Shown here piece after piece: positions 33,001 to 42,593 of a stretch of DNA of 64,000 nucleotides (position 1 is the first letter of the stretch; each line of letters opens with the position of its first letter). The DNA lies in assembly GCF_013368755.1 (NCBI RefSeq), contig NC_049563.1:3596001-3660000 (forward strand), in the 5' to 3' direction. The DNA is from Talaromyces rugulosus (Eukaryota; Ascomycota; Eurotiomycetes; Eurotiales; Trichocomaceae). Both the position numbers and the translations under genes were made by a program. The notes under the pieces are model-generated. The model searched no databases. It saw only the letters and a program-made list of their open reading frames with translations, and had not been told where the DNA came from.

Positions 33001-34301
33001 GGGTTAGCGTCTTCTTCCTGGGGTGGTTCCCTTTCTGAACTCTGTCTGAGGCGTCCCTTAGATTGCCCAGGGCTATCTTCTTGCTCGAATTTCTTGAGCG
33101 ATTCGTATATTTCCTTTTCTAGTATCGGTCCCCAGAAGTCCTGGACTTCGTCGACCTGTTCATTTTCTGACTCCTCCTCCTCACTGTCCGAGGGGGTCAC
33201 AATTGTCTGGTGTATGGCCGCAACTTGTTGATGGACTGTTGTTATTTTTTGAGGGCTGACGTTACCGTTCTGTTTGTTTTGCCCTGATCGACACTGTCGT
33301 GCAAAGTGTCCTTTTCGTCCGCACTTGTAACAAGCTTTGTTTTCCTTGCGCTTGGCCATTTCTTCCTTACTGATCACGTTGTTAAGCTGCATCTTGACAT
33401 CGCCGTCCTTGTCGTATTGGGTTCCTCGTTTTGCCGATGTGTTGGCATACTGAGGGAATCCTCCAACTTTCTTCCATCTCTGAAACTCCTGTCGCTTCTG
33501 TTTGATCTCGAACAGTTTGTTGTCAATTTTGACCGCCATCTCAATGAATCTGTCAATGTTGTCGGGTCGGTCGAGTTTGATGAGTTCCGTCTGGACTTCT
33601 TCCTTGAGCATGTTCTCAAAGGTTGCGATTTGAATAGCATCATCATAGTGTAGTGGTGTTACTATCTGTCGGAATTTGGTTGCCAACTGCTGAGCGGATC
33701 CGGTCTGTCGTAGGTATCTTAGTTGTCTTTCCGCGGTCCGTAGCTCGTCGATGTTTCCGAACGCTTCTCCAAGTTTCTGTTTGAACATGCCGTAGTTCGA
33801 AAACAGTTCCCTGGTGATAGTTCCCCAACTACCTTTGTCGATAGTGTATAATTCACTTAGCATAGGTTGTATCCATTCTGCTGCTGCGTCGGTAAAGCAT
33901 GATGCCACAAAGATCATTTTCTTTTTGTCATTGGTGATCTGGTTGGCTTCGATATGCATTTCCATGTTGACCAAAAATGTCTTCAACTTAGATCTAGTTC
34001 CGTCGAAGGTCATGGGTTTTGGTAGTTTGACCCTGTTGCCGGCTGTTCCAGCTTCGCCAGGTGGTATAGCCATGACTTGAGCTTCGAGTTGGTTGACATG
34101 ATCGTCTCTTTCAGCGATTGCAGCTTGCAGTCTTTGAATGTGTTCATTCATTTGATCGATGACTCTTTCCAACGTGGTGAATCTTTGCTGAGTTTGTTCG
34201 TCGGGCTCATCGTCACTGTCTTGATCGACTGGTCTTGCTTGTCTTGCAGGTGGGCGCGGAGTTGCCGGTCCTGCTGCTGGGACGTTGCTATTTCCTGCCA
34301 T
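29952..34301 (-). CDS. Gypsy-2 gag-protease-RT-RNase H polyprotein
   Basis: The 1449-residue frame starts at an ATG 70 bases inside the 5' LTR. Domains are: an N-terminal acidic and coiled region (25-80); Gag (about 90-280); a CCHC knuckle CYKCGRKGHFARQC (324-337); a charged low-complexity linker (370-590); a Cys/His-rich block (593-756); an aspartic protease with DSGAS (811-815); and reverse transcriptase (about 1005-1205) with FVAVYFDDVIVYSKD, active site 1150-1153. An RNase H follows with TDAS at 1298, RELLAI and SDHHN at 1367. It copies element RNA to DNA in cytoplasmic particles. After residue ~1425 the frame is wrong: the integrase continues in the frame reached by stepping back one base. 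Confidence 0.95.
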   Translation of the reverse strand: MAGNSNVPAAGPATPRPPARQARPVDQDSDDEPDEQTQQRFTTLERVIDQMNEHIQRLQAAIAERDDHVNQLEAQVMAIPPGEAGTAGNRVKLPKPMTFDGTRSKLKTFLVNMEMHIEANQITNDKKKMIFVASCFTDAAAEWIQPMLSELYTIDKGSWGTITRELFSNYGMFKQKLGEAFGNIDELRTAERQLRYLRQTGSAQQLATKFRQIVTPLHYDDAIQIATFENMLKEEVQTELIKLDRPDNIDRFIEMAVKIDNKLFEIKQKRQEFQRWKKVGGFPQYANTSAKRGTQYDKDGDVKMQLNNVISKEEMAKRKENKACYKCGRKGHFARQCRSGQNKQNGNVSPQKITTVHQQVAAIHQTIVTPSDSEEEESENEQVDEVQDFWGPILEKEIYESLKKFEQEDSPGQSKGRLRQSSEREPPQEEDANPEEAQPHLRRGQEKGPIREPRREDQYSKTAGRRIDDLSSGSESRHPLTFRDGGKDREVDHEDSDRESDTPQHSQLTRTTNLRRDAARAIDQANETIRLFQKRPPITKKEWDSVLGTSTTVPGIKIEIPETSKEELKTDSEDSETTEEFPEIDYEEPKRECSCKPPKPVCWEDSIQTYRQHILECEKCHEWTFHKCDMHGKKNIALANEFEYVSLTKGTRLCHPMLGHTERCSCMYYPQYGGHHHKKIHWTQCYESRCPTHLEEKEKNKWKPTAPMIIYQPIPDCPKGWNECWCYAEEIWHPFHNSIETDQCYAKKCPYHEGRVIYTDEDWTEIVLSQKRYLERHRKGHHLIATTIKTGETVIIIKGTINGHEAKLLLDSGASTNYISEAYVKKNRIQTHETNLWHTVQNFEGQITIEGFVRRTGNITLKSGEHEESIQLDLSPFERKDFDIILGMTWLRKHNPVIDWKHETVSIDLKTLQTEQMGIKPNQQLKVKHAEEINEIGRQIETRKKPKEIYEKELKEVLDKLPEKYRDFTELFVKKEYRLPQHEKEYEAEIPLKEGAQVPQVKQRQISQDELRTTKEFIEKFLAAGYIRESKAKASAQAMFVPKRDGSPRMVIDYRKLNNMTEDDANKAPHQEQKRDLLQGAKIMTMFDVEWGYYNLRMKNDDIWKTAFLTDLGLYEWLVAPMGLKRLPAEFARFMTHILREYLNLFVAVYFDDVIVYSKDPKEHDNHVRLVMTKLMEAGLTLKIKKCEFDTTRVNYLGMVYTTNGLEIPKEKLDAILEWPTPTNVHDVQSFLGASGYVRRYLEKYSDVTTPMTELLKKDEPFDWTARRQRSFENVKELVKIAPILQLFNPELQSILRTDASGYALGAIHEQINEKGETQIVAFYSRKFTSAEVNYDVHDRELLAIVQAFRQWRHYLQGAKHEVIVKSDHHNLKYFTTTKELSGRQIRWAEELAKFNYRIEHIPGKQNAAADALSRRPDYAIGIEPPRQTFCKKNQEFYATITMRSLRPQ

Positions 34302-34361
34302 GATTAGCTCGTTAGTAAGGTTTGATTGCTTACCTAGTTCTCAAAACTTCGTGTTATGAGG

Positions 34362-34371
34362 GTGTTTTATT
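34362..34371 (-). other. Candidate self-primer binding site
   Basis: The first bases after the 5' LTR, with its last A, read AATAAAACAC on the minus strand. This is the exact complement of GTGTTTTATT inside the LTR (34545-34554), just downstream of the TATA box. No tRNA 3'-end complement (TGG start) is present. This is the arrangement of Tf1-type self-priming elements, in which the folded-back RNA 5' end primes reverse transcription. The role is inferred. Confidence 0.5.
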
Positions 34372-35027
34372 GTCAATCGGTTCAACAACTCGTCACCAAG
34401 ATGTGAATCGGGGTGGGTATTCTGCTAACAGAAGACAAGATGAGAACGTTGTGTAAGGCAATCCTAGGATAAGTAGAGTACTATCGCAATGATAGGCTGC
34501 AAAGTATGTTGAAGAGTAATAGTAATATGCTATTTGCTTGAGAGAATAAAACACAATGAGCTAGATACATGATGGTAAATGAGTGTCCTTATATAGCTGA
34601 TCCTAAACATAGCGAGCATAGTCGATGCTCTGTTGGCTATGTTGTTGACATATCCAAACATAGTCTGGCTATGTTTGGCTATGTTCCCTGCATAGTCACG
34701 TGCCATGGTGCACTTCCACTGACATGGTGCATGCGCACCGCTGGGGTGCATCCGCACCGGGTGTACTCGCACAGGGTAGGTGGTTCTGCACTAAGTGTAT
34801 TTGCACGGAAATGGTGCAGCCGCACCATTTAGGGTGTATGTCCACCTGGTGTGTCTTCACTAAACCAGTGCATCTGCACTGTCCAGATCACGTGAGTTCT
34901 CGTGTAGTCACTTCCGTCTTCGTTCCTACAATTAGCAAGTCTACTCCATAGGAGTTTCAGGCAGCTTGCTTATGTAAGTAGCGTCCGCTACTTATCGATT
35001 GGCTGAGCGTTCACGATTCTTATGACA
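34371..35027 (-). repeat. LTR2, 5' LTR of Gypsy-2
   Basis: This is the same sequence as 27248-27904 as far as I can read. In this position it should carry the promoter for gag-pol transcription toward lower coordinates. Confidence 0.96.
34588..34595 (-). promoter_or_regulatory. TATA box in the 5' LTR
   Basis: TATATAAG on the minus strand is the only good TATA box in the LTR. About 41 bases downstream is GTGTTTTATT, the proposed 5' end of the transcript. The same box is at 27465-27472 in the 3' LTR. Confidence 0.6.
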
Positions 35028-36789
35028 TTATTATTAGAGAATAACTGCTAGGGCTTATAACAGCCTTTGCTATTCTAGGGGATAATGTTTATAAAGATCG
35101 TCTATAGCTTTTAAGCTAATCTAAATAAGGCTACTAAGCTTATAAAGCTATATAGAGCCTTATTTTTGATATTAAAACTATCTTTTAAAATAAAGTCTAT
35201 AGTAGGCTTTTAGTAGACTAATATAGTAGCTAATAATATCTAAAAATAATAAATTATTATAAAAAAATAGGCTTACTTTCTGAACTAGCTTTTAAAAGTT
35301 TAAATAGATCTAAGGAGTCTAAAGCCTATTTATAGAAATAATAAAAAAGACTATAGGCTTATATTTAAATATAAAAATAGCTGTATTATCTTTAGAAAAT
35401 CTAAAGCTAATATTATTTTATAGTTTAATCACTGTTTAGCCTAGATAGACTTTCTAAATTTTGCTAGAGTAATAGACACTAATTATACTGAATTAAAGAC
35501 TATCTTAGCTTTATTAGATTAAGAAAGTACTGTAGACTTATTATTATCAATCTATAAAGATCTATTAGTAGCTGTTTGCCATTAGATTAATCTTATAGTT
35601 ATCTTAGTAGAAATAGATTAATAGTAGTATAAGATTAAGATATATATAGTGTTAATAGTTTATTATAGTGCCTTAAGGCTAGGTCTATCTAAGGAAGAAA
35701 TTGAATTAAGGGGTATATGCATTCTAATAAGAAACCTTATCTAGATTAAATTAATAGTGGCTATCTAGACTAATAAGCAGTGTTTCTTTATTATTGTTAT
35801 AATAGTAGAAGGCCTAGATAATATCTGTAGGTTACTCGCCTGGGGTGTATGCTTTAGAGATAATAGGTATCTTATTAGCTTCTATTATAAAGTAAATAAA
35901 GATATTGTTTATATCTAATATTATAGTATTAGCTACTAAATTTATAGAGGCTGTAGTACCTAATTATTATTCTGTACTATATATACTGGCGTCTATAAAG
36001 TTTAAAAGTATATCTACAATGTGCTAGACTGTAGAGTTTAAATAGGCTATCTATACCTGTATATATCCACTAAATATAGTAACTATAAAGAGAAATACTA
36101 GATTGATTCTCTAGGATGTTCTAAGTTTTAAAAGGTCTGCTAATGACTTTATAAATATTTTTCTGGTATAGAGATTATTATGTCTCTTCTCTTTCCTAAA
36201 TAGACTAAATAGGAAGGCATTACTGAGGAAGTTTCTCTTTTAATTATTACTTAGGATGTTCTTTAAGCCCTAGAGCTTAGGGAGATTATTATTATTATTA
36301 TTATTTAATCAAATTTAACGTCTATACCGAGCCCTAGGCTATGACAGACAGCGATTCGTGTGGATTAGGCCTGCTTATAGGGGTTACCCCCCATAAGCCG
36401 GTGCCTCTACCCCCATTAGATCCAGACTTTCAAGGTATCTTGTACTTTCCTCACCCCATACCGCTTATATGCGCAGGACGATTCGGGGGCTTATAGTGGG
36501 TAGCAATCACTACCCCCTCTTTATGGCCACTAACGTTTGGGCGTTGTCTATAATAGCGGGCCGTCTCTGCCCGCTATCCTTCCCTCTCTCGCTCTCCCTT
36601 ATCCAGGGCCTCAATGCCCTAATTATTAGTTTTATAGGCCTGTTCCTAGGCCTATTAATTATTCTCTCGCTTCCTAATGGCTCCTATAAACGCCAGCAGC
36701 GCTGTAGTGGCCTTTGGGTCCTAGAATAGGTATGCTTCAAGGCACTGCTCACTATCCTGTAGAGCCTTTACCCCCGCTTCAGCCAAGCC

Positions 36790-39700
36790 GGCATATAGTT
36801 TTTCCTATTGGTGGCACCACTGTCAACAGTTTGTAAAAAGGTATCTTACCATCTCAGTCTCCTTAGAGCACCCTAAGCAATTAGGGGAGTCTCAGGCCTT
36901 AATTCAGTATAAATAAGTCCCGATTAGGGTGTAGCCAGTCTTGAATTAATAATACCACCACGCCAAATACTTAGAAGTGTTTGCCACTATTAGATCAAGC
37001 TTCCATCTCTAAAGGGGTTAGTAGACCTAGTCTATCTATTGAATACATTTTACAAGCTTTACAGTAAGCTAATTAGCTTTAATAGCACTATAAGTCTCAG
37101 TGTATACTTGCTAGGCATAGGCCAGTGAGATACCTGAGTACTTATCTATACAAGGCCTCCCTATAGCTTTTTTAATGGCCTTATTAGCCTCCTTGTTGTC
37201 TGGGACCCTTTTATAGCCTGGTACCTAGTATATAATAATTCTATAGCCAGTAGCCTGTAGTTTCCTGGCTAGATCATATACCCACAGCGCTAGGGCTTGC
37301 CCTAGGCTAGGCCAGGTATACTAGAGCCTATTTATAGCAGCCTAGGCGTTTAAAAATATTTTAATTAGCTTTATAAGATTCTTTGCTAGTACCTACTCTA
37401 GGGCTTCAACTATCTCTATTAGTTCTGTATTAAAGACTTTAAAGTCTACATCTAAAAAAGCTAAGCGTGATCTCTAAAGGCTAATAAGTAACTTATAAGC
37501 TATTATAACGCCTATATGCTAATCATCTAATCTAGAACTATCTAAGTAAAGATCAGTATTTCTTATCTTACTTAAGAAATCTAAAGCTAATTGCATAGTA
37601 GTTTCAAGAAAGTCTATTTTAAAATCTAATAATATAGATCTATTATTAGGCTCTATTATATACTTAAAACCTTGGGAAAGATTAGCGGTTAAAGTCTCTT
37701 ATAGCCTATAGACTAGGCCTATACCTAGCTTCTAAAGACTTTAGCAGATTAGTATTGCCTAAGCTCAGTCTTTTAGCGGCTGTTCTCCAGACTATGTATA
37801 GACATCTCCCTCTTTAAACGTTATAAGGAGTATTTCTGCTACTGGATATTCCTAGAGAAGTCTTAGAAGTCTCAGAATATACTGCCGCTGTTTACTATTT
37901 AATAAGATCTCTATTAGTTCCAGAGCTACTTTCTTTATAAGTAGTCCTAACAGGATAAACTTTAGTATATTTATAACTACCCAGGCCTAATTATTAATTA
38001 GGCCCTATAGTCTTTTTAGGCAGTTTTTTTACTTATACCACTAAAGCTTAGCTCTATAAAGCGCTACTAACTGTGTGGTGATCTTTTAGATTCGTTATAC
38101 CAGGCCTGGGAAGAGTCTTTAGGCCTTGTATAGTGCCTGCACTCATCTTTTAGTATTTTAACCTTTTTATAGGTAGTACTTATAGTAGGCTTTAAGGGTA
38201 AGCTTTAGATCTAGTAAGACCCCTAACCACTAGATAGCTATTAAGGAGAATGCTACTAAAGCATCTTCTATCTACACCCTAGCTTCCTGGATTTGATTTT
38301 TATGTTCCCTGCTAGTGGTCCTAGAGAATAGGATGGCCTTTGTTTTTTTAGAATCGAATTTGACGCTATCTGCCAGTCCCTATTTAATAGCAGCTTTTGC
38401 TGCTGTTTCTAGCTGCCTGCAGATCTTAGAGACCGAGCTTCCCTGGGCTATTAGGCCTATGTCATCAGTATAGGACAGGGCCTTGATCCCTGGTATCTGC
38501 TGTTCCATAGCCTGAAATACACCCCGGATATAGATAAGAAAGAAGATTAGGGAGACCGGTGAGCCCTAGGGCAGCCCTGAGTTAATAAGCTGTTCAGAGG
38601 CTTTATAGCTGTCAATTACAAGGCTGACCCTTCTATTTATAAAGAAGAATAAAGTCCACCTTATAAAGTTATTATCTAGGCCTGCAGCTTCCATAGCCTT
38701 ACTAAGCTTATAGAGATTAATATAGTTAAAGATCTCTATAACATTAATAAAAATAGTGCCTGTGAGAAGTTTTTAAGTCTATCCCTCGTGTACTATTTAT
38801 ACAAGGCAGGCTACTATGTTAATAGCTCTACAGCCCCGCCTATATCCTATTTGTTCAGGGTATAAAGCCCTCTAAGTCTTATATTAGTCCGCTATAAAGC
38901 CTACAGCCAGCTTCTCAACAACCTTGCCTAGGCAGCTAAACAAGCTTATCACCCTCTAGGCCTTTATCTAGGTGTAATCAGGCTTCCCTGGCTTCCGAAA
39001 TAGAATGCCTTTAACGGTCTTCTAGGCCCCTAGGTGCACCCCAAGCCAAAAGCACTGCCTAGCCATCCCTATAATTCAGGACGAGTTTAGTGCCCAGAGT
39101 AGCCGGTATACTTTAAAATTAAGTTTATCAGCCCCTAGAGCTTTCTTGATGCTTTGACTAAATAGGGCCTGATGTACCTGCTCTAGTATTATAAGTATAT
39201 AGGTCTATCCATTTAGCAGCTCTCTAGAAGGGGAGCTATAGGGGATATTAGGAAATGCTGTTTTCTTGATTAGAACTTCTTTATTGGCCATAGTAGTGGC
39301 AGGGGAAGCCTCTAGATCTGGGCCTTAGAGTGCTAGGGTAGTAGGATTAGTCTGTGGCTTAGTGTACTATAAAGCTATCTAACACCTATTAAGATTTCCT
39401 GGAGAAGACTTTTCTAGGCCATCTCTAAGGCCTTTAGAAAAAGGGTTCCTAGTGGGGTTAGAACTCTTTTTCTACTTTTTCTTTTTACCAGGGCCTCTCT
39501 TAGTAAAGAAGGCCTCTTAGCAGGTCCTTTTAGCTGCCTTTATTTTATAGTAATAAGCGGTTCTTGCAGCCTTAAATTTAGTGTTAGTATAGGTATAGGC
39601 CTGCTACTGCTTGCAGACTACAGCCTATAAGCTCCAGGCTTGCCGCAGTTCTGGCTTCTATCACTACTTAGAGCGTGCATAAAGCTGTACTGCTTTGGCA

Positions 39701-40690
39701 TGTTTATTAAGTATACTGATTAAGGTATCCTGTACCCAATTGGCCTCTCTGGTAAGGTCTTCCTTAGTGTATTAATCACTAAGAGAGGGATAGCCTATAG
39801 CCTCTAAGGCCTAAGCTACTGTGACTAGCTTTAAAGCTTCCTCGTTTATCTGTAGAGCTTCTATCTGCTACTTAGTAATCTCCCTGAAGATTCTTTCTGG
39901 GGGGGGTTCTTCTAGGGCTTTCTAGGCTAGGACAATAAGCTCATAGTCAGATGTTGTAGGCTTATCCTTATCTATCTCCCAGGTTTGCAGAGGCCTTAGG
40001 ACTGGTAAAGATAATGTTAAATTAATAATTAACACCTCCTCAGTCTTTTTATAGCGTGTGGCCTCCCCCAGTGGGTTATTAATATATAGTAAGTGCCGCT
40101 CTATAAGCTGTTCTAAGAGCTCAGCGTTAACCCAGCCCTTGGCCAGTGGGTTCTACAAAGAGTTATAGGCATTAAAATCACCTACTAATAGGCACCTATC
40201 CACTATAAATAGGTCCTAGTCTGCGTCCTCAATAGTCTGGCGTCATCTAGGGAAGGCCCCTTGCTACCAATAACTAGCCCTAATCTATATATCATAGTAG
40301 TTGACTATTCTAGTGCGTTAGGGGACATACCCACTAATTATTAATACTTCCTATATGTCTAGGGCCTGTAAATAGGAGTGGTCTATTAAATCAGTGCAGT
40401 TCTCAATCCTAACTACCTCTATAAGGTCTTTACGGATAGCTATAAGCATCTATTGATCCCGCTTTTCCTCTCCTGGCTAATACAGCAGATAGCCTGGGTG
40501 GAAGAAGTCATAGGCAATATAAGGCTCTTGCAAGTATATAATATCTATTTACCACTCTATCCCCGCTTCTAGAACTCTTAAGATTGCGAGGTAGGTATGG
40601 CTGCAATTATATTAAATAATTAATATTAATAAGGACTGTAGCTCCAGGCGTTGGTGTTAGATATAGAGATAAGTACAGTAGAGGTAATGT
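36790..40690 (-). pseudogene. LINE copy 2 ORF2 pseudogene (endonuclease-RT-RNase H)
   Basis: The minus-strand reading gives an apurinic-type endonuclease with LLVGDFNAYNSL at about 40150-40215 and SDYELIVLA at about 39940. The RT has GLP-x-GSPVSLIFFLIYI (near 38560) and the active site ALSYTDDIGLIAQG (38455-38490), where both Asp are kept. An RNase H-like region lies around 37080-37700, and a C-terminal Cys/His zinc-like tail at about 36790-36910. Stops come mainly from Trp and Gln codons. Family: Tad/I-type LINEs, which nick target DNA and reverse-transcribe onto it. Confidence 0.82.
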
Positions 40691-40729
40691 CCCTGGGGCA
40701 TCTTCTATAGCATCATCAACCTCCCTAAG

Positions 40730-42526
40730 CTTTAGGACTTGGGGGGCGTCCTGGGTAGTGATTAAGGAAGAAGCCTCCTCAATAGCACCTTCCCATTCAG
40801 TCTATTCAGAAAGAGAAGGGGGCATAACAACCTCTATACCAGGAAAGCGCTTATAAAGTCATTGACAGGCCTCCCAAAGCTTAGAGCATCCCAGGAAATC
40901 AGCCTGGTGCTTCCTCCCATAGTTACCACATTTAGTGGGTATATACAGGCATAGATAGCCTGTTTAGGCCCTGCAGTCTAGCATATTATAGATATGCTCT
41001 TAGGCTTTATGGGCGCCAGCATACACAATACAGAGTAGTAATTAGGTGCCACAGCCTCTATAAGTTTGATAGCTAATGCTGCAGTATCAGATATAAACAG
41101 TATCTTTATCCACTTTATGATAGGGGCTGGTAAGATGCCTGTTGCCCCTGAAGCATACGCCCTAGGTGAGTAGCCTATAAGCGCCATCTAGGCCTTCTAC
41201 TATTATAATAATAGTAGAGAAACGCTGCTTATTAGTCTAGATAGCCGCTATCAGCTTAATCTAGGTAGGATTTCTTATTAGAATATATATGCCCCTTAAT
41301 TTAATTTCTTCCCTGGCTAGGCCTAGCTTTAAAGCGCTATAACAAGCTACTGGCACTATATACACCTTAATCTTATACCACTGTTAGTCTACTTCCACTA
41401 AGATGACTACAGGGTCAATCTGGTGGCAGACAGCTACTAATAGGTCCTTATAGACTGGTAATAACGAGCTTACAGTGCTTCCTTAGTCTAATAAGGCTGA
41501 GATAGCCCTTGATTCGATGTAATTGGCGTCTATTACCTTAGTAAAATTCAGGAAACCTATCTAGACTAAATAGTAGTTAAGCTGTAAAATAACATCAGCT
41601 TTAGACTTTCTAAAAGCAGTACAGCCATTTTTACGCCTAAATATAAGCCTATAGTCTCCCTTATTGCTTCCATGAATAGGCTTTAGGCTCCCTGGGTCTA
41701 TTTGGATTTTTAGGGGCTGGTTTAGAGAGTAAACCTGTTTTTTTATAATAATTTACCACTTCTGGACATTGCTGGCCACTATATTGGCCCACTGGGGGCC
41801 TGCTGCGGGCTTCACCCCAGGGGGTGGTTTTAATATCGGGGGTGAGGCTCTGTGTGGCTCTATGGGCTTAGTGGCCCTATTCGGGTTAGCTTGGGGGCTA
41901 TAGGCGACCTCTGTAAACGTCGTCCCCTAGGATAACAGAGACTGTCATGGGCCCTAGTAGTCGCTCTCTGATGATAGGGGCTTTAGAGAGTAGTTTGGGG
42001 TGTTTGGGGAGACCTGTTGAGCTTCTAAGATTGAGAAACGGCGCTCCAGAGCGCCTAATTAGCCTGTGAAGCGCTACTCTATAGCCTCTACCAGAGAGAT
42101 CATATAGGCCTTTATAGCAATCATCTCTGTATACAGCGCGCTATTACTACTTGTAAAGTAGTCTAATAAGGCCTATTCTATGTCCTTATAGGCTGGGCTG
42201 AGTAAGGTCTTTATAGGGGCTCTATTAGCTCTATCAAGGCTATAGTCCCGTCGCCTCTTCCCCAGAGCTTTAGGGGCTTCCTAGGGGTGTAGGGGAGGGA
42301 ACAGTTCCTTAGGTTCGATTTCTAGGTTAGGCGTAAAGCCCTTGCTCTGGGGGACCATTATACTGGCCTCGGGGGGCGCTGGCAGTGCTGTCCCCATTGG
42401 GGTGCCTATATGGGCACCCTCGGGGTTCACCGGGCCTAGCGCCTGCCCCCCTGGGTCTAGGGGGGCGTTGTCGATATTGGGGGATCCTTGGGCCATAGCG
42501 AGGCCCTGGACACCGTCAAAAGGCAT
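40730..42526 (-). pseudogene. LINE copy 2 ORF1 (gag-like) pseudogene
   Basis: The start MPFDGVQGLAMAQGSPNIDN at 42526 opens an 81-codon Pro/Gly-rich stretch, then continues through stops (KRRRDYSLDRANRAP and SLVEAIE follow in frame). Near 40900-40985 the minus strand reads C-LDCRA, then KCGNYGRKHQADFLGC, the degraded Cys/His knuckles typical of Tad-clade gag. The exact end is not clear. The protein would coat the LINE RNA. Confidence 0.7.
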
Positions 42527-42593
42527 TGAATTTCAAAAGGTTGATTTTTGATTTTCCCGGCGGGTTTGATGTTAGAATTGCTTAGGGAGATTA

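Larger units (their letters stand above)
27248..35027 (-). mobile_element. Gypsy-2, complete chromodomain LTR retrotransposon
   Basis: This 7780-base element has two 657-base LTRs that I found identical on reading, and TTATT duplications at 27243-27247 and 35028-35032. Base composition is normal and its genes are free of RIP stops, unlike every other element here. Minus-strand order is 5' LTR, gag-protease-RT-RNase H, integrase-chromodomain, 3' LTR; one extra gene lies on the plus strand near the 3' LTR. It is the youngest large insertion in the window and may have been mobile recently, apart from the one-base frame break at 30025-30029. Confidence 0.97.
36289..42579 (-). mobile_element. LINE copy 2 (Tad-like), full length, 14-bp TSD
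   Basis: The 3' end at 36289 has ATT/TTAAT repeats and the UTR; the 5' end is near 42567 (CCCGGCGGGTTTGATG), with ~12 extra bases before the duplication. GCTTAGGGAGATTA flanks it at 36275-36288 and 42580-42593. It is inserted, in opposite orientation, in LINE copy 1. It carries ORF1 (gag-like) and ORF2 (endonuclease, RT, RNase H) broken by stops, mostly TGG to TAG and CAG to TAG. Confidence 0.95.

Noticed and set aside
32046..34307. Many plus-strand frames of 60-120 codons opposite gag-pol of Gypsy-2
   Set aside because: Shadows of the real minus-strand gene. Unlike 28020-28574 they lie wholly within it and show no domain pattern.
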